A DNA stretch of 64,000 nucleotides from Euwallacea fornicatus. Its lineage: Eukaryota; Arthropoda; Insecta; Coleoptera; Curculionidae. The translations under genes were made by a program, and so were the position numbers. The stretch is taken from NCBI RefSeq assembly GCF_040115645.1, contig NC_089553.1:1240001-1304000 (forward strand), written 5' to 3'. A model generated the notes under the pieces. It worked only from the letters and a program-made list of their open reading frames with translations, was not told the DNA's origin and searched no databases. Every line of letters begins with the position of its first letter. Within the stretch, counting starts at the first letter, position 1. Positions 60,992 to 64,000 of this stretch are shown in pieces.

Positions 60992-61832
60992 CAGGGTGTT
61001 TCAGAAGGAGATATACAAACTTCAATATATTATGCTACATTTAATTCTTAATGAAAAATCCTTGTAAATATAAGCCCGGAAAAGATTCGTTTAAGTTATA
61101 CAAGGTGATAAAAGTTAATTTTGATTTATTTTTTATATTAAAAAAACCGTTGTTGATACTTTAAAGAAATTTGGCAGGGAAGAACATGTCGTTAAAAGAC
61201 ATCTTTTGCAATGAAACTAACTAATATCTGTAAACAACGCCGTACGTACCATCAATTGCTATAATCAAACAAAGAAATGGAACGCCATGTTTTTTTAATA
61301 TGAATTCCTGATTTTTCAAATCTCGAACTATTCTACTAAAACACAGATCTCTCCAAGCTTTATTGTAAAGTATGTCGTTTTCGAGAAACAAAGCATTAGA
61401 AATCAGATTGATAATAAATTGCTGTCTTTCTCGAAAATGACACACTTGACGATAAATCCTTGAAAGACCTTTGATTTAGTAAAATGGTTGGAAGTGTAAA
61501 AAATGAGGACCCCGTAGTCAAAAAAACAAGGCCATTCCATTTTTTCTTTGTCTTTTGATTATAACAATTAGTGGTACGCACGCCGCTGCTTACAAGTTTT
61601 ATTTACTTTTATTACAAAAGATGTGTTTTAATGACGGTTCTCCTCTTCTAAACTTCTATAAAACACCACCAACCGTTTTTGAAACACTTAAAAAATAATT
61701 AAAAATATTCTTTTATCGGCCTGTATATTCTAAACGAAGCTTTTACAGACTTACGTTTATAGGAACTTATTTGTTTAGAACTAACGTAAAATCACATATA
61801 AAAGTTTGTGCATCTCTTCCTGAAACACCCTG
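60992..61832. mobile_element. Foldback element 10, 0.84 kb
   Basis: TA-CAGGGTGTTTCAG at both ends, flanked by TA. Arms of about 170 bp. Inner copies are CAAGGTGATAAAAG at 61101 and the mirror ending at 61723, again beside TA. Only chance open frames inside. Confidence 0.88.
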
Positions 61833-61834
61833 TA

Positions 61835-64000
61835 TATTGACGTTTCGTGCTGCTATGCGACTCGAGCGTAACATAAAAAACTATCTAATATGGTTCAAAT
61901 ATCACTTCAAAATTGAAGCAGGCCAGTGGTCACTGTGTTCAAACCTGCCAACCTTTTTCGGTTTCAGTTCATGCCGGTTTTGAGACATTTAATTGGCAAA
62001 TTCTCATTCTTTTGGCGTATTTGGTACCTCGTATTAAAAACTGTCTTAGGAAGACATTCTGAACACAAAGCCACACGCAATAATTCTCTCGTGGGGCATA
62101 TGGCATCGAAGAACTGCCACTCGACAAAAGGAATAAAAAACGGCCATTTAAAATTGTCCATACTCCTTTTACGAGCTGTATAATTTCCTCCACCTTAAAT
62201 AACACTTTGGATGCCTATAATGGCACCTCTCAAGCCATGGCCATTGTTGCTTTCTTATTCAAAGGTGATATTAATTTCTTCGATAGGAATTAGAAAGTTC
62301 GGTTGCATGGAGTTTAAATGAAACGCGTTACCGAAATAGAGCCCTTAAAACCTCGGCTCAATTATGAAGATAAATTGCGTCCGAGAGTACCCCGTCGAAG
62401 GGGGTGGGCCGGCTGACAGATTGAAAACATAAGGACCAAAACCTGAAAACCAGCCGAAAACATTTTAAACATCCCTTTCGAGAATTGGGGCGGTTGTTTA
62501 GTCTATCTGGACATAAACGACGTCGCCTGGGGCTCTTCAAAACGTCAAGGTAATCTTAATTACTGCCGAGACTATTTTTTGAATGTCTCCATATGGGCAA
62601 GGAGGTAAAAAACATCGCCGTTTTTTTCGACAATGACGTCGGCCTCAGGGCCTGTTTAGTCTGATGGTCCTAATCCGGGAACGCTTCCACCCTCTTGAGT
62701 ACTGGAGTGTATTTACGTATAAGTGAAACACGGTCAAGTTGAAGGCTCGCTATGTTCGTTCCAAGCTATTTTTAAAATAGGATAAAGCTCCATGTTGCGG
62801 TACATCCACCCGAAATGTTGACACAGACCTTGTTCTTGAGGATATATTTAGGTTTTATTGCCCCGGGTTGGCTTGTTGGAAACTAGGGACAAAAGATATG
62901 TCCATCCATCTAGGCCATCTCCATTTAAATTTACATCTGACCCCGGGATCAAATCTATTCAATAGCCAATATGTGCCGACCTTTAGCATTCACCGATTGC
63001 GGGGCAATAATTACGACATTTTGTTGTTAGGCAAGAATTTCCCATAAATCGATGACACTAGTGATGGGAAACCTTAGTGGCCTTAGTATATTTTCTTAAG
63101 CGTGGTTTCAGTGGTGGTCCCATCGAAAACAAACATCGTTTGTATATGTTCTCAAGTCAAATTCCTCAAATGAGTTTATTACGTATACAATATGTTCCTT
63201 GAACGTTAAACGCTCGTCATTTTGGCCATATTCAGCACTTTTTAGACTAACTGCAGGAGCGTAATCGCATGCTTTTGAGTTATTTTTGGAGAGAGCTTAG
63301 AAACTAGCTTATCCTGGATACGGACCTGTGCCCGTGGAACGACCGTACACGGCAATGTAAACTGTTTAGAATGGATTGTTTACATGTTTTAGTTTTTGTC
63401 GGCCGTTTACAGACACGTCGCTGGTCGGTCCGATGTCTCATATAAATATACCCGAAGCACATGTTTGACGGTGGCATATGATGGTTTTCGGCCTCCTGTG
63501 AGGGTGAATTGTAAAGGTTATTCCATTGGAAAACACTCCTCAATTTATTGACGGAAAGGTTATTGGTCGTATCTACGAAAATCTCATTCGAATGAATTTT
63601 AAAATCTCTTAGGAACCCAGATAAATTTTAAAAAATCCAGTTCTTTCTCTAGATTGCTCTCCGTCAAACGCTCGTGGAACAGGTCTTTATGACCCAGAAC
63701 TCAAATTGAAGTCTCTCCTTCACGCACAAATTCAACGTAACAATCTCTACATCTCAGGCGCACATGTGGACGAGTGTGAAGAAAATCTTCAAGAACAGGC
63801 ATGTGAGCCAATGGTGGACATACGTGATGGTCCTGGAATCTTTGAGAGGGTTACGAGCTATTTTTAGTCGACTGCTGGTCCAAGCCGAAAATATTTATCA
63901 AGCCCCCCTGTTCCTGTCAACAAAGAGCGGTTTATTTTTGGGGTTTCCAGAACTCACCTTCTCGCGGAGCCCTAAAGGCACATAGGATGATGCGTCGTTA
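61835..64000. other. Gene-free right edge
   Basis: No coding domain or repeat recognised. Overlapping frames at 61926-62205 on both strands are mutual shadows. Positions 62340-62700 are somewhat GC-rich. Confidence 0.35.

Noticed and set aside
1..64000. tRNA, rRNA or snRNA genes
   Set aside because: Several GGTTCGA-like strings (for example near 60191 and 53757) were looked at, but none had surrounding cloverleaf pairing. No other RNA gene was recognised by eye.

Overview
The window reads as an AT-rich insect nuclear genome, most likely a beetle, although the species cannot be fixed from sequence alone. The evidence is: coding sequence split by GT-AG introns, two of them only 59 and 65 bp; an arthropod-type BCL11 zinc-finger gene; and many TA-flanked IS630/Tc1/mariner-class DNA transposons. 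There is no bacterial gene organisation. Most open frames on either strand are chance or antisense readings.

Two host genes can be supported, both on the minus strand. (1) Positions 4519-7696 hold a four-exon gene for a single-pass leucine-rich-repeat (LRR) membrane protein of about 417 residues. (2) Positions 26023-56411 hold a roughly 30-kb gene orthologous to vertebrate BCL11A/BCL11B (CTIP1/CTIP2) and Drosophila CG9650. It has three well-supported exons (40179-39885, 39516-39290, 28022-26023) and a candidate first coding exon at 56411-56375. Splice phases agree at every junction, giving about 852 residues. Its large introns make up nearly half of the window.

The rest is gene-free DNA with a dense transposon layer. 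Remnants with transposase homology are: a Tc1-type DD34E element at 12899-15469; a second at 29004-31143; an IS630-type DD41D-like element at 32598-34164; a mariner remnant near 34423-34940; and a transposase scrap near 18950-19110. A separate repeat-derived pseudogene lies at 9600-10170. All coding copies I could read are broken.

The most striking content is a set of at least eight foldback (long inverted repeat) elements: 1658-3361, 6136-7074, 10880-11437, 12989-13916, 16493-18024, 46905-47879, 52489-53533 and 60992-61832. They differ in sequence but share one architecture. Each arm starts at a TA dinucleotide with a CAGGGTGT-like motif, and a second copy of that motif in the same orientation lies about 90-125 bp (mostly 107-125 bp) inside. 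This resembles the IR/DR layout of some Tc1 transposons with a different, tight spacing. Two foldbacks of any type sit inside a terminal repeat of a Tc1 element, and in both cases the opposite terminal repeat supplies the empty-site sequence, which supports TA-target insertion. Other repeats are a roughly 120-bp satellite with an inverted fragment (23755-24298), a roughly 400-bp tandem duplication (8110-8870) and several microsatellites.
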